Of a stretch of DNA of 64,000 nt, positions 8,882 through 18,648 are shown piece by piece (the stretch's first letter is position 1; each line of letters opens with the position of its first letter). Where the stretch lies: positions 186,001 through 250,000 of the forward strand of contig NZ_JAAMQM010000005.1 of NCBI RefSeq assembly GCF_013523055.1, written 5' to 3'. Both the position numbers and the translations under genes were made by a program. The notes under the pieces were generated by a model that was given only the letters and a program-made list of their open reading frames with translations, had not been told where the DNA came from and ran no database searches. Source of the stretch: Pseudomonas capeferrum. GTDB lineage: Bacteria > Pseudomonadota > Gammaproteobacteria > Pseudomonadales > Pseudomonadaceae.

Positions 8882-10687
8882 ATGCCTGATTACAAAGCCC
8901 CCTTGCGTGATATCCGCTTCGTTCGCGACGAATTGCTCGGCTATGAAGCGCATTATCAAAGCCTGCCGGGTTGCCAGGACGCAACGCCAGACATGGTCGA
9001 TGCGATCCTCGAAGAGGGCGCGAAGTTCTGTGAGCAGGTACTGGCTCCGCTGAACCGCGTGGGTGACCTGGAGGGATGCACCTGGAGCGAGTCCGGAGTA
9101 AAGACGCCGACTGGCTTCAAGGAGGCGTACCAGCAGTTCGTCGAAGGTGGCTGGCCGAGCCTCGCGCATGACGTCGACCATGGCGGCCAGGGCCTGCCGG
9201 AGTCGCTGGGTCTGGCCATCAGCGAAATGGTGGGCGAGGCCAACTGGTCCTGGGGCATGTACCCGGGCCTGTCCCACGGGGCGATGAACACCTTGTCGGC
9301 CCACGGCACCGAAGAGCAGCAGCACACCTACCTGAACAAGCTGGTGACCGGCGAGTGGACCGGCACCATGTGCCTGACCGAACCCCATTGCGGTACCGAC
9401 CTGGGAATGCTGCGTACCAAGGCCGAGCCGCAGGCTGACGGTTCGTATAAGGTATCGGGCACCAAGATCTTCATTTCCGCAGGTGAGCACGACATGGCCG
9501 AGAATATCGTCCATATCGTACTGGCGCGCCTGCCGGACGCACCGGCCGGCACCAAGGGCATCTCGCTGTTCATCGTGCCCAAGTTCCTGCCCAACGCCGA
9601 AGGCGGCGTGGGTGAACGCAACGCCGTGACCTGCGGTTCCCTCGAGCACAAGATGGGCATTCACGGCAACGCTACCTGCGTAATGAACTTCGACGATGCC
9701 ACCGGCTTCCTCATCGGGCAGGCGAACAAGGGCCTGAACTGCATGTTCACCTTCATGAACACCGCGCGCCTGGGTACCGCCCTGCAAGGCCTGGCCCATG
9801 CCGAAGTGGCCTTCCAGGGTGGCCTGAAGTACGCCCGCGAGCGCCTGCAGATGCGTTCGCTGACCGGCCCGAAATCGCCGGACAAGGCGGCCGATCCGAT
9901 CATCGTCCATCCGGACGTGCGACGCATGTTGCTGACCATGAAGGCATTCGCCGAGGGCAATCGCGCCATGGTCTATTTCACGGCGCAGCAGGTCGATATT
10001 CTCAAGTACAGCCAGGATGAAGAGGCCCGCAAGAAGGCCGACGCCTTGCTGGCATTCATGACACCGATCGCCAAGGCCTTCATGACCGAGGTCGGTTTCG
10101 AAGCTGCCAACCACGGCGTGCAGATCTACGGTGGCCACGGCTTCATCGCCGAGTGGGGCATGGAGCAGAACGTGCGCGACAGCCGCATTTCCATGCTGTA
10201 CGAAGGCACCACCGGCATCCAGGCGCTCGACCTGCTCGGCCGCAAGGTGCTGATGACTCAAGGCGAGGCGCTCAAGGGCTTCACCCGGATCGTGCACAAG
10301 TTCTGCCAGGCGCAGGAGGGCAATGAAGCGGTCAAGGAGTTCGTCGAGCCACTGGGTCAATTGAACAAGGAGTGGGGCGAGCTGACCATGAAGATCGGCA
10401 TGGCCGCCATGAAGGATCGCGAGGAAGTCGGCGCCGCTTCGGTGGATTACCTGATGTATTCCGGGTATGCATGCCTGGCCTACTTCTGGGCCGACATAGC
10501 CCGCCTGGCTGCCGAGAAGCTGGCGTCCGGTACCAGCGAAGAGGCCTTCTACACCGCCAAGCTGCAGACGGCCCGGTTCTATTTCCAGCGGATCCTGCCG
10601 CGTACCCGTGCGCACGTTGCAGCGATTCTGTCCGGTGCGGGCAACCTGATGGCGATGGACGAGGAGCATTTCGGCCTGTCCTGCTAA
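8882..10687 (+). CDS. acyl-CoA dehydrogenase (large, DmdC-like)
   Basis: The 601-residue flavoprotein has the extended architecture of the 3-methylmercaptopropionyl-CoA dehydrogenase-like family. It starts with the short domain [13 protein letters not shown], continues into the acyl-CoA dehydrogenase core with the FAD/substrate segment [14 protein letters not shown], and has [16 protein letters not shown] near residue 440, where the family catalytic base and tail contacts lie. An extra C-terminal domain follows. It oxidises an acyl-CoA, probably medium or long chain; the true substrate is not shown. Start ATG at 8882 was chosen over the upstream in-frame extension because of a GAGG site and the family N-terminus. 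Confidence 0.9.
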   Translation: MPDYKAPLRDIRFVRDELLGYEAHYQSLPGCQDATPDMVDAILEEGAKFCEQVLAPLNRVGDLEGCTWSESGVKTPTGFKEAYQQFVEGGWPSLAHDVDHGGQGLPESLGLAISEMVGEANWSWGMYPGLSHGAMNTLSAHGTEEQQHTYLNKLVTGEWTGTMCLTEPHCGTDLGMLRTKAEPQADGSYKVSGTKIFISAGEHDMAENIVHIVLARLPDAPAGTKGISLFIVPKFLPNAEGGVGERNAVTCGSLEHKMGIHGNATCVMNFDDATGFLIGQANKGLNCMFTFMNTARLGTALQGLAHAEVAFQGGLKYARERLQMRSLTGPKSPDKAADPIIVHPDVRRMLLTMKAFAEGNRAMVYFTAQQVDILKYSQDEEARKKADALLAFMTPIAKAFMTEVGFEAANHGVQIYGGHGFIAEWGMEQNVRDSRISMLYEGTTGIQALDLLGRKVLMTQGEALKGFTRIVHKFCQAQEGNEAVKEFVEPLGQLNKEWGELTMKIGMAAMKDREEVGAASVDYLMYSGYACLAYFWADIARLAAEKLASGTSEEAFYTAKLQTARFYFQRILPRTRAHVAAILSGAGNLMAMDEEHFGLSC

Positions 10688-10705
10688 GTCGTTCTGCTTG
10701 TGAAG

Positions 10706-10733
10706 AAACCCGCCCTGGCCGGCGGGTTTTTTC
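10706..10733 (+). terminator. Rho-independent terminator after the acyl-CoA dehydrogenase
   Basis: AAACCCGCC (10706-10714), a six-base loop and GGCGGGTTT (10721-10729) form a nine-pair hairpin followed by further thymines. It sits 19 bases after the stop codon at 10687. Confidence 0.9.
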
Positions 10734-10818
10734 ATGGGTACGCGAAAGCCGGGGCAGGGTTGTATTCATCTGTTCACGAGTGCTGTCGATGACCTGAGGG
10801 CACAATGCCATTACTGAT

Positions 10819-11913
10819 ATGCCGGGTTGGAGATTGCCCTCGTTCCGTTTATCCGCTGTTCGCACCACCCACTTTCTGCCGTCGCTGTGTCTGCTCTGCC
10901 TGGGTGTGGCCGCCGTTCATGTGAACGACCTGAGTGTCTTCTTCACGTCACTGTTCAATGTCCTGCCGACCTTGATCCTGCTGTTGGGAAGCGCCTACTG
11001 CGCGGTATACCGACGCCAACGCGAACTGTTTCTGATGATCACGGTATATATCGCCTATTACCTGCTCGGTACCCAGGCCGATTTCTATCGTGAACATGGC
11101 CAGGTACGTGAGGATGGGGCAGTGGTCTTCCATCTGGTGTGCCTGCTGTTGCCGGGTTTGTTCGGCCTCCATGGCGCGTGGCAGAAGCAGACGCACTTGG
11201 CTCGGGACATGCTGGCGCGCGTCGCCGTGCTGTTCGCGGTGGGCGGTGTCGCCTTGGCCCTGGAGCAGCGCTACCCAGAGGTATTGCTGGCCTGGCTCGC
11301 GGATATCCGCTGGCCGGCGCTGCATGGGCAATGGATGAGCCTGATCCAGCTGGCCTATCCCTTGTACGTCGGCCTCTTCATCCTGTTATCGATCCAGAAT
11401 CTGCGCCAGTCACGTCCCTTGCATGCCGCGCAGCTGGTCGGCTCGCTGGGGATCTTCTGGATGCTGCCAAAGACCTTCATCCTTCCTTTCACCCTTAACA
11501 TCATCTGCAGCCAGGTAATGCTGATGATCGCCGCGGCGGTTTCCCAAGAGGCTTATCAAATGGTCTTTCGTGACGAGCTGACCGGGCTGCCCGGTCGTCG
11601 TGCTCTCAATGAACGTCTTCAATGCCTGGGCCGCACTTACGTGCTGGCGATGACGGATGTCGATCATTTCAAGAAATTCAACGACACCCATGGGCATGAC
11701 GTGGGTGATCAGGTCCCGCGCCTGGTCGCCAGCAAGTTGTCGAAGGTTTCCGGGGGCGGACGGGCCAATCGTCACGGCATGGAGCGGTTCGCATGGCGTG
11801 ACCGAACGAAACTACGTGGTCGCATGATGACCCTATGTCTCGTAAAAGTTGTTCGGGTACACTCCAGGAATCATCGTGCCGCGATTCGCCGGAATCGTGT
11901 TCCGCCCAACTAG
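10819..11913 (+). pseudogene. membrane diguanylate cyclase, GGDEF domain truncated
   Basis: The first 240 residues hold about six or seven membrane segments. A GGDEF domain begins with DELTGLPGRRALNERL and keeps the metal/substrate residues in AMTDVDHFKKFNDTHGHDVGD. The match stops at KVSGGGRANRHG, exactly where the GG(D/E)EF signature should follow, and the remaining 45 residues have no family character. In the +1 frame the bases 11807-11827 read RNYVVA-stop, like the usual end of such proteins. I infer an internal deletion with frameshift that removed the catalytic half of the domain. Any product cannot be a normal cyclase; the membrane part might still be made. Confidence 0.75.
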
Positions 11914-11925
11914 CGAGAGGTTGCC

Positions 11926-13704
11926 ATGGCTGACTATAAAGCGCCCCTGCGCGATATGCGCTTCGTTCTCAATGAAGTCTTCGAGGGCGCCCAGCGTTGG
12001 GCGCATCTACCGGGCCTGGCCGAAACGGTCGACGAAGAAACCGCCACGGCCGTGCTGGAAGAGGCGGGCAAGGTGACCGCCAAGGCCATTGCGCCCCTGA
12101 GCCGCGCGGCCGACGAAGAAGGCTGCCATTGGGATAACGGCGCGGTACGAACCCCCGCAGGTTTCATCGAGGCGTACAACACCTATGCCCAGGGTGGCTG
12201 GGTAGGTGTCGGGGGCGAGCCGGCGTTGGGTGGGATGGGCATGCCCAAGGCCGTATCCGCCCAGGTAGAGGAGATGGTCAACGCCGCCAGCCTGGCGTTC
12301 GGGTTGTATCCGATGCTGACCGCTGGCGCTTGTCTGTCGATCAATGCCCATGCCAGCGATGCGCTGAAGCAACAATACCTGCCCAACATGTACGCTGGCG
12401 TCTGGGCAGGCTCCATGTGCCTTACCGAGCCGCACGCCGGTACCGACCTGGGGATCATTCGCACCAAGGCCGACCCGCAGGCGGACGGCAGCTACAAGGT
12501 CAGTGGCACCAAGATTTTCATCACCGGCGGCGAGCACGACCTGACCGAGAACATCATTCATCTGGTCCTGGCCAAGTTGCCCGACGCGCCTGCCGGCGCG
12601 AAAGGCATCTCGCTGTTTCTGGTGCCCAAGTTCCTGGTCGACCAGGAGGGCAGGCTAGGTGCACGCAATGCCGTCACCTGTGGCTCGATCGAACACAAGA
12701 TGGGCATCCAGGCTTCCGCGACCTGCGTGATGAACTTCGATGAGGCTACGGGTTTCCTGGTCGGCGAGCCGCACAAGGGCCTGGCAGCCATGTTCACCAT
12801 GATGAACTACGAACGGCTGGGTGTCGGTATCCAGGGTCTGGCTTCGGCCGAGCGCTCTTATCAGAATGCCGTGGAGTACGCCCGGGATCGTTTGCAGAGC
12901 CGAGCGCCTGGCGGCCCCGAGTACCCTGACAAGATAGCCGACCCGATCATCGTGCACCCTGATGTGCGCCGCATGTTGTTGACGATGAAGGCGCTCGTCG
13001 AAGGTGGGCGGGCGTTTTCCACCTATGTCGCCATGCAACTCGACAGCGTGAAGTACAGCGAGGACAACCAGACGCGCAAGCGCAGCGAGGATCTGGTGGC
13101 ACTGTTGACGCCTGTGGCCAAGGCGTTCCTGACGGACCTGGGCCTGGAGTGCGCCGTGCATGGTCAGCAAGTGCTGGGTGGCCATGGCTACATCCGCGAA
13201 TGGGGCCAGGAGCAGTTGGTTCGCGATGTACGTATCACCCAGATCTACGAAGGTACCAATGGTATCCAGGCCCTGGACCTGATGGGGCGCAAGGTAGTGG
13301 GCAGCGGTGGGGCTTTCTATGAGCTGTTCTCGGATGAGATTCGTCAGTTCCTCGCTTCGGCGGATAGCGCGCTGAATGAGTTCACCGCACCACTGGGGGC
13401 ATCGCTTGACCAGCTCGACGACCTGACCGCCTGGGTACTCGATCGGGCGAAATCGAACCCTGATGAAATCGGCGCGGCATCGGTGGAATATCTGCATGCC
13501 TTCGGATATGTCGCCTACGCCTACATGTGGGCAATGATGGCCAGGACCGCACTGGCGAAACAGGGCCAGGAAGATTTCTATGCAGCGAAGCTGGGCACTG
13601 CACGGTTCTACTTCGCGCGCTTGCTACCGAGAGTCCATTCGCTGGTGGCGTCGGTGAAGGCAGGCAGTGAAAGTCTCTATCTGCTGGACGCTGAACAATT
13701 TTGA
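11926..13704 (+). CDS. acyl-CoA dehydrogenase (large, DmdC-like), second copy
   Basis: The 592-residue protein closely parallels the one at 8882: the same opening ([13 protein letters not shown]), the same core segment CLTEPHAGTDLGII, and YEGTNGIQALDLMGRK. The two are clearly paralogues, probably an old tandem duplication now separated by the damaged cyclase gene. It is a FAD-dependent acyl-CoA oxidising enzyme, substrate unknown. A GAGAGG ribosome site precedes the ATG at 11926. Confidence 0.9.
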   Translation: MADYKAPLRDMRFVLNEVFEGAQRWAHLPGLAETVDEETATAVLEEAGKVTAKAIAPLSRAADEEGCHWDNGAVRTPAGFIEAYNTYAQGGWVGVGGEPALGGMGMPKAVSAQVEEMVNAASLAFGLYPMLTAGACLSINAHASDALKQQYLPNMYAGVWAGSMCLTEPHAGTDLGIIRTKADPQADGSYKVSGTKIFITGGEHDLTENIIHLVLAKLPDAPAGAKGISLFLVPKFLVDQEGRLGARNAVTCGSIEHKMGIQASATCVMNFDEATGFLVGEPHKGLAAMFTMMNYERLGVGIQGLASAERSYQNAVEYARDRLQSRAPGGPEYPDKIADPIIVHPDVRRMLLTMKALVEGGRAFSTYVAMQLDSVKYSEDNQTRKRSEDLVALLTPVAKAFLTDLGLECAVHGQQVLGGHGYIREWGQEQLVRDVRITQIYEGTNGIQALDLMGRKVVGSGGAFYELFSDEIRQFLASADSALNEFTAPLGASLDQLDDLTAWVLDRAKSNPDEIGAASVEYLHAFGYVAYAYMWAMMARTALAKQGQEDFYAAKLGTARFYFARLLPRVHSLVASVKAGSESLYLLDAEQF

Positions 13705-13935
13705 ACGCCATGCCATGGCAGAGTTCTTACAAGCGTATAGGGTGATCTGCGAATGAAACTGGTCTGTAAGCATTCTCTTACACAACGTAGCGGCATTTCG
13801 CCTCTTCACTCGGATTGGATCCACTGTTAATCTTTCTTGCATGGACGAAGCGCAGGAAGCGCAAAGGACAGAACAGGGACTCGTAGGATGCCTGCCAGGA
13901 CGGTGGGACGATAAGGATGTCAGGGAAACAGTCTG

Positions 13936-13966
13936 AAAACCCCCGCTTCGGCGGGGTTTTCTTTTT
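13936..13966. terminator. bidirectional terminator between acyl-CoA dehydrogenase and LysR gene
   Basis: CCCCGC-TTCG-GCGGGG (13941-13956) forms a stable tetraloop hairpin flanked by AAAA on the left and TTTTCTTTTT on the right. It can end transcription from both convergent genes. It lies just past the LysR stop at 13975 and about 230 bases after the dehydrogenase stop. Confidence 0.9.
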
Positions 13967-13974
13967 GTGCGTCT

Positions 13975-14898
13975 TCAACCAAGCACATCCAGCGGCGAGA
14001 GGCTCGACAGTCGCGGGTCGGCTTCCTCCTCCAGCAAGGTGCGAAGCAGTTCCACCGACGCTTGCTGACGTTGCGCATCGCGAAATACCAGACCCACCTT
14101 CAAGGGAACGCGGGGCTCGCTCAAGGGTTTCCACAGCAGTTCCTGGTCCTCCTCCGCAGCCTCCTTGGCTCGGCCTGGAAGTATGGTCGCCAACGACGTA
14201 TGCGCCAGGCTGTCCAGAATGCCTCCCATGTTGTTCATCTCTGCCTGTACCTGCGGCCTTCGCCCCAGGCTCGCCAGTTGTGCCTGCCAGATCTGACGGA
14301 TCTGAAATTCTTCCCCCAACATCAACATCGGTAACTCGGCTGCCTGTTTCAGCGAAACCTTTTTAAAGTCCTTCAGGGGATGGGTGTTGGGGATTACGAG
14401 CTGTAGTTCATCTTCGTACAACAAGATGCCGTGAAGCCCAGGCTGGCGTGGCGGCAGGTAGCTGATGCCGATGTCCAGCCCTCCGTTGAGCAGGCGCCTC
14501 TCGATTTCCAGACCAGACAGTTCGTAGATCTGTACCACCAGATGCGGCTGGGCACTGCGTACTCGTTCCAACAGCCGGGGTACCAGGCTGGGACGTACCG
14601 TCTGCAGGACACCGATGGCCAGGGTTCGCAACGATTGACCCTTGAAGTTGCCCAGTGCTTCGCGTGCACGCTGCATCCCATCGAGCAGGGGCAAGGCATG
14701 GTTGTACAAGGTATGGGCCGCAAGTGTGGGCAACAGGCGTTTGTTGCTGCGCTCGAACAGGCTCACATCGAGACCATGCTCCAGCTGGCGGATCTGTTGC
14801 GACAGGGCAGGCTGCGACAGCGAGAGACGTTCGGCCGCTCGACCGACATGACCTTCTTCGTAGACCGCGACGAAATAACGCAGTTGACGGAAATCCAT
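13975..14898 (-). CDS. LysR family transcriptional regulator
   Basis: The 307-residue protein opens with the standard LysR winged helix (MDFRQLRYFVAVYEEGHVGRAAERL, split here: HTH in residues 17-37, LSLSQPALSQQIRQLE) and continues into a type 2 periplasmic-binding-like effector domain. It is closest in look to the CynR/CysB-type acidic-effector group, but the ligand is unknown. It is divergent from the aminotransferase at 15125 with a 226-base shared upstream region, so that gene is the likely target. Confidence 0.9.
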   Translation of the reverse strand: MDFRQLRYFVAVYEEGHVGRAAERLSLSQPALSQQIRQLEHGLDVSLFERSNKRLLPTLAAHTLYNHALPLLDGMQRAREALGNFKGQSLRTLAIGVLQTVRPSLVPRLLERVRSAQPHLVVQIYELSGLEIERRLLNGGLDIGISYLPPRQPGLHGILLYEDELQLVIPNTHPLKDFKKVSLKQAAELPMLMLGEEFQIRQIWQAQLASLGRRPQVQAEMNNMGGILDSLAHTSLATILPGRAKEAAEEDQELLWKPLSEPRVPLKVGLVFRDAQRQQASVELLRTLLEEEADPRLSSLSPLDVLG

Positions 14899-15018
14899 AA
14901 GGGATACTTATTGAAAAAGCTGGGAAATCGAAATGGCCCAAGGGCTCTGGGAGGCCTAGTCTATCCCGTATTCCGGCGCTTTTCAGGGCTCCTTCCATGA
15001 GAGGCTTGTTCGGAAGCG

Positions 15019-15062
15019 ATCAGCTTTTAGATAGGCAAGGCAAAAAATCAGTTTCAGCTGAT
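15019..15062. promoter_or_regulatory. candidate regulator-binding dyad in the lysR/aminotransferase gap
   Basis: ATCAGCT (15019-15025) and AGCTGAT (15056-15062) form an inverted repeat 30 bases apart around AT-rich sequence, in the only shared control region of the divergent pair. LysR regulators often bind interrupted dyads at such places. The repeat is short, so this is a weak inference. Confidence 0.3.
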
Positions 15063-15124
15063 GAGCACTACTCTCCGGCGCATGACCGGGCCTTGATTAC
15101 CCTAACCGTGATGTTGGAGCGTGC

Positions 15125-16402
15125 ATGAACCTGTTCAACCTGCGTCGTTCGACTCCTGCCGTCGAACTGCGCAAGACCGTGGCGCTAAACGAACCGGCCA
15201 TGCCGTCATTGACCCGCAAGCACCTGATGCCTGGTGTGGAGCGTGCGCCACAGGTCTTCGTACGGGGGCAGGGGTCTTGGCTCTGGGACAACGAGGGACA
15301 TGCCTACCTCGATTTCACCCAGGGCGGCGCTGTCAACAGCCTGGGGCACAGCCCTGGCGTGCTGGCCAAGGCATTGGCCACTCAGGCTCAGGCATTGATC
15401 AATCCAGGCGCTGGATTCCACAGCCGCGAGCTGCTGGAACTGGTCGATCGGCTGTGCCAGAGCACGGGCAGTGATCAGGCCTATCTGCTCAACAGCGGTG
15501 CCGAAGCCTGCGAGGGCGCAATAAAGCTGGCGCGCAAATGGGGACAGCTGCACCGCAACGGCGCCTATCACATCATTACTGCAAGCCAGGGCTGCCATGG
15601 CCGCTCCCTAGGGGCGTTGTCCGCATCCGATCCTTTGCCCTGCAACCGCTGCGAACCTGGCCTGCCGGGGTTCAGCAAAGTGCCCTTCAATGACCTTGAG
15701 GCGCTGCATGCCGCGGTGGATTCGCGCACCGTGGCGATCATGCTCGAGCCTATCCAGGGCGAAGCGGGCGTTATTCCGGCGACGCGCGAATACCTCAAGG
15801 GTGTCGAGCGGCTCTGCCGCGAACTGGGGATCCTGCTCATCCTCGACGAAGTGCAGACCGGCATCGGTCGGTGCGGCGCGCTGCTGGCAGAGCAGAACTA
15901 TGGGGTGCGCGCCGACATCATCACCTTAGGCAAGGGCCTGGGTGGTGGTGTACCGATCGCGGCACTGCTGGCTCGCGGTACAGCTTGCTGCGCCGAAACA
16001 GGCGAGCTGGAGGGCAGTCATCACGGCAACGCGCTGATGAGCGCCGCCGGGCTGGCCGTACTGAATACCGTGCTGGAAACAGGATTCTTCGAGCACGTAC
16101 AGGATAGCGGACGCCATTTGCGCGATGGCCTGAGTCGCCTGGCTGGCCGGTATGGCCAGGGCGAGGTACGCGGTCAGGGCCTGCTCTGGGCCATGCAGCT
16201 GCGCGAGGAACAGGCCTCGGCGCTGGTACAAGCCGCCTTGGATGAAGGCCTGCTGCTCAACGCGCCACAAGCGGACGTCGTGCGTTTTTCGCCGGCGCTC
16301 ACCGTGAGCAAAGGCAACATCGACGAAATGCTTTCGCGACTGGCGCGTGCCTTCACTCGCCTGCATGCCCGCCAAAACAATCGCCGGGTGGTGTCGGCCT
16401 GA
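15125..16402 (+). CDS. class III aminotransferase (acetylornithine aminotransferase-like)
   Basis: The 425-residue PLP enzyme shows the class III features: GSWLWDNEGHAYLDFTQGGAV near residue 50, the aspartate in ILDEVQTGIGR, and the PLP lysine in LGKGLGGG (K270). It resembles acetylornithine/succinylornithine aminotransferases (ArgD family); the P. putida relative is labelled acetylornithine aminotransferase 2. An odd stretch CNRCEPGLPGF in the middle is not standard for ArgD, so a different amino donor is possible. TTGGAG precedes the ATG. Divergent LysR gene probably controls it. Confidence 0.82.
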   Translation: MNLFNLRRSTPAVELRKTVALNEPAMPSLTRKHLMPGVERAPQVFVRGQGSWLWDNEGHAYLDFTQGGAVNSLGHSPGVLAKALATQAQALINPGAGFHSRELLELVDRLCQSTGSDQAYLLNSGAEACEGAIKLARKWGQLHRNGAYHIITASQGCHGRSLGALSASDPLPCNRCEPGLPGFSKVPFNDLEALHAAVDSRTVAIMLEPIQGEAGVIPATREYLKGVERLCRELGILLILDEVQTGIGRCGALLAEQNYGVRADIITLGKGLGGGVPIAALLARGTACCAETGELEGSHHGNALMSAAGLAVLNTVLETGFFEHVQDSGRHLRDGLSRLAGRYGQGEVRGQGLLWAMQLREEQASALVQAALDEGLLLNAPQADVVRFSPALTVSKGNIDEMLSRLARAFTRLHARQNNRRVVSA

Positions 16403-16456
16403 CCTGATTCGCTTGCCTTCCACGAATTCAACGAACCGTCTCGCGTGTCTGCGCAT

Positions 16457-16496
16457 CGCCCCAGGTCTGAAGTATTTGGCCCGGGGCGTTTTTTTG
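16457..16496 (+). terminator. terminator after the aminotransferase
   Basis: CGCCCC (16457-16462) pairs with GGGGCG (16483-16488) and is followed by a run of seven thymines. The loop is long (20 bases), so the hairpin is less stable than usual, but position and T-run are right. Confidence 0.65.
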
Positions 16497-16569
16497 CCTG
16501 AAGTTCCACAGTGGAACCACTGGATCAGCGCGGCAGTCTGTTCTGGTATCTCATACAAGGAGCTGTTTC

Positions 16570-16728
16570 ATGGACCTGATCCGCATCATCATCGCGATTC
16601 TTCTGCCGCCGCTAGGCGTCTTTCTCCAGGTAGGCTTCGGCGGAGCATTCTGGCTGAACATTCTGTTGACCTTGCTGGGTTACATTCCGGGGATCGTGCA
16701 CGCCGTGTACATCATCGCCAAGCGGTAG
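16570..16728 (+). CDS. YqaE/Pmp3 family membrane peptide
   Basis: This 52-residue peptide has two hydrophobic helices: residues 4-20 (IRIIIAILLPPLGVFLQ) and about 28-47, joined by a glycine-rich turn VGFGGAFW. The PPLGVFLQVG-FWLNILLTLLGYIPG pattern is the signature of the YqaE/Pmp3 (UPF0057) family. In yeast and plants these proteins help hold membrane potential under salt stress; the bacterial role is little known. An AAGGAG ribosome site lies eight bases before the ATG. It follows the aminotransferase terminator and so probably has its own promoter. Confidence 0.92.
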   Translation: MDLIRIIIAILLPPLGVFLQVGFGGAFWLNILLTLLGYIPGIVHAVYIIAKR

Positions 16729-16824
16729 GCCTGTGTCCGGGACGGCTTGGGGAGACGCCGCTGCAAGCCGGACAGCCCCACCGGAGGGGCATGTCGACCA
16801 GATGGAATGCGCAGGGGCGGGCGA

Positions 16825-18648
16825 TCAGCTCCTGGCAAGCACCCGACAATAGAACTTCCACTCTTCTTCCAACGCATGGGCCAGGTTCTCGGCCTTGCGG
16901 AAGCCATGCCGCTCATCGGCATAGAAATGCCCTTCGGCTTCGATACCGTTGGCCTTGAGCGCCGCCAGCATGGCGCGGGTCTGGTCCGGCACTACCACGG
17001 CGTCCAGCTCGCCCTGGAAGAAGATCATCGGTGCCTTGATCCGCGACGCATGCAACAAAGGCGTGCGTTGCCGATAGCGCTCGGCGTCGCACTCGGGATC
17101 ACCTATCAGCCAGTCCAGGTAATCGCCTTCGAACTTGTGCGTAGCCTTGGCCAGTGCCACGGGGTCACTGACGCCATACAGGCTGGCACCCGCGCGGAAC
17201 ACGTCGTGGAAAGCCAAGGCGCATAGCGTGGTATAGCCGCCGGCGCTGCCGCCACGGATAAAGGCCTTGTCTGGATCGATCAGCCCCAAGCCGCCCAGAT
17301 AGGCGACCGCCGTGCACGCATCTTCCACGTCGACCTCGCCCCAGCGAAGGTGCAAGGCTTGCCGGTAGGCACGACCGTAGCCGGTGCTGCCGCGGTAATT
17401 GAGATCGGCCACGGCAAAACCACGCTGGGTCCAGTACTGGATACGCGGATCGAGCACCGGGTAGCAGCCCGAGGTAGGGCCGCCATGGACGAACACCACC
17501 AAGGCGCGAGACTCGGGTCCGCTCAAGGCTGGATAAAAGAAGCCATGCGCGATGCCATCGCCACTGGGGTAGCGGATAGGTTGCGGGCGGCTGATACGTT
17601 CGGCCGACAAGGCCACGCTACCACCCGCCAACATTCGGACTTCTCCGCGCTGTCGGTCGATGGCGATGATCGCGGCCGGACTGACGGGCGAAGCGGCAAT
17701 GGCATAGAGATGATCATCAGTGATGGCCAGACTGCGGAAGCGGCTGTACGCACTGGCATATCGCGTTTGCTGGTCGTCTTCATGGCGCAAGGCGAGGACG
17801 CCGAAGCCTTCCTCGAACCAGCTTGCCAGATAGTGCTCGGGCCCGAGCACCACCCAGGTACTCGCGCCCAGCTGCCAAGGCGCGGCCGCGTGATCGGCCG
17901 CGGGGGCGGACAGTGGTTGCCATTGGCCTTCCACTTCTCCCCACGGTTGCCAGTAGCCGTTGCGGTCCGACAGACAATAGAGCCGACCGTCGCTGTCGAA
18001 CTGCGGTTGCTGCAGAGATTCTTCCACCCCACTATCGCCCGCAACGCAGACGGCGGGGCCCCACGTGCCCGCTTGGTCACGCTCGCGACACCACAGCTGG
18101 GTGCTCGTCCAAGGTTGCGCGGGGCGCTGCCATTCGATCCAGGCGAAACGCCGACCATCATTGCTGAAGATGGGCGAGGCGTAAAAATCCGCACCCTCGA
18201 CCAGGACACTGCGCTCACCCTCGCGCAAAGCGATCAGCCGATGCTCCACGCCCCGCCCGGTGTCGGTTTCCTCCACGGCCACTACCTCGCCGTCATGCCA
18301 CCGTACATCGCCGTAGCGACGTTCGCCCTGGGTAATCGAACGCGGCGCCGAGCCATCCAGGGCCTGGGTGTAAATCTGCTGATCGGCTTCGTTGACGAAC
18401 ACGACACCATCGGCGCCCAGGCAGAAGCTGCCCCCGCCATATTCGTAGACCCGACTGCGGACGCTAAAGCCATCCGGGGTCAGGCAATGCGCCTGTTCGT
18501 CCTGCCAGCGCCAGAGGCGACACGCGCCATCCGCCGGGCGGAACTCGTTCCAGAACAGGCCTTGGTCACCGATCTTGAGTTCGGCGAAGTCGGTGCCGGC
18601 CGCGACCGCCTGGGCCGCCGTGAAGATTTCAGCCGCGGGCGATGACAT
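16825..18648 (-). CDS. S9 family prolyl-oligopeptidase-like peptidase of the PQQ cluster
   Basis: The 607-residue protein has an N-terminal beta-propeller-like half with repeated Sx[19 protein letters not shown] segments and a C-terminal alpha/beta hydrolase. The nucleophile is in GGSAGGYTT, the aspartate region in [11 protein letters not shown] and the histidine in [10 protein letters not shown]. Its start overlaps the end of pqqE by 20 bases, so it is co-transcribed with the PQQ genes. Involvement in processing of the PqqA peptide or of peptides released by it is a reasonable guess but not shown. No signal peptide is visible. Confidence 0.88.
   Translation of the reverse strand: MSSPAAEIFTAAQAVAAGTDFAELKIGDQGLFWNEFRPADGACRLWRWQDEQAHCLTPDGFSVRSRVYEYGGGSFCLGADGVVFVNEADQQIYTQALDGSAPRSITQGERRYGDVRWHDGEVVAVEETDTGRGVEHRLIALREGERSVLVEGADFYASPIFSNDGRRFAWIEWQRPAQPWTSTQLWCRERDQAGTWGPAVCVAGDSGVEESLQQPQFDSDGRLYCLSDRNGYWQPWGEVEGQWQPLSAPAADHAAAPWQLGASTWVVLGPEHYLASWFEEGFGVLALRHEDDQQTRYASAYSRFRSLAITDDHLYAIAASPVSPAAIIAIDRQRGEVRMLAGGSVALSAERISRPQPIRYPSGDGIAHGFFYPALSGPESRALVVFVHGGPTSGCYPVLDPRIQYWTQRGFAVADLNYRGSTGYGRAYRQALHLRWGEVDVEDACTAVAYLGGLGLIDPDKAFIRGGSAGGYTTLCALAFHDVFRAGASLYGVSDPVALAKATHKFEGDYLDWLIGDPECDAERYRQRTPLLHASRIKAPMIFFQGELDAVVVPDQTRAMLAALKANGIEAEGHFYADERHGFRKAENLAHALEEEWKFYCRVLARS

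Noticed and set aside
8852..10735. A 627-codon open frame opposite the first acyl-CoA dehydrogenase
   Set aside because: It is the reverse reading of the dehydrogenase and runs into its terminator.
15125..16402. The class III aminotransferase as the missing BioA of the biotin pathway
   Set aside because: Its motifs and N-terminus fit the ArgD branch, and it is 7 kb from the bio operon with its own LysR regulator. bioA is simply not in the window.
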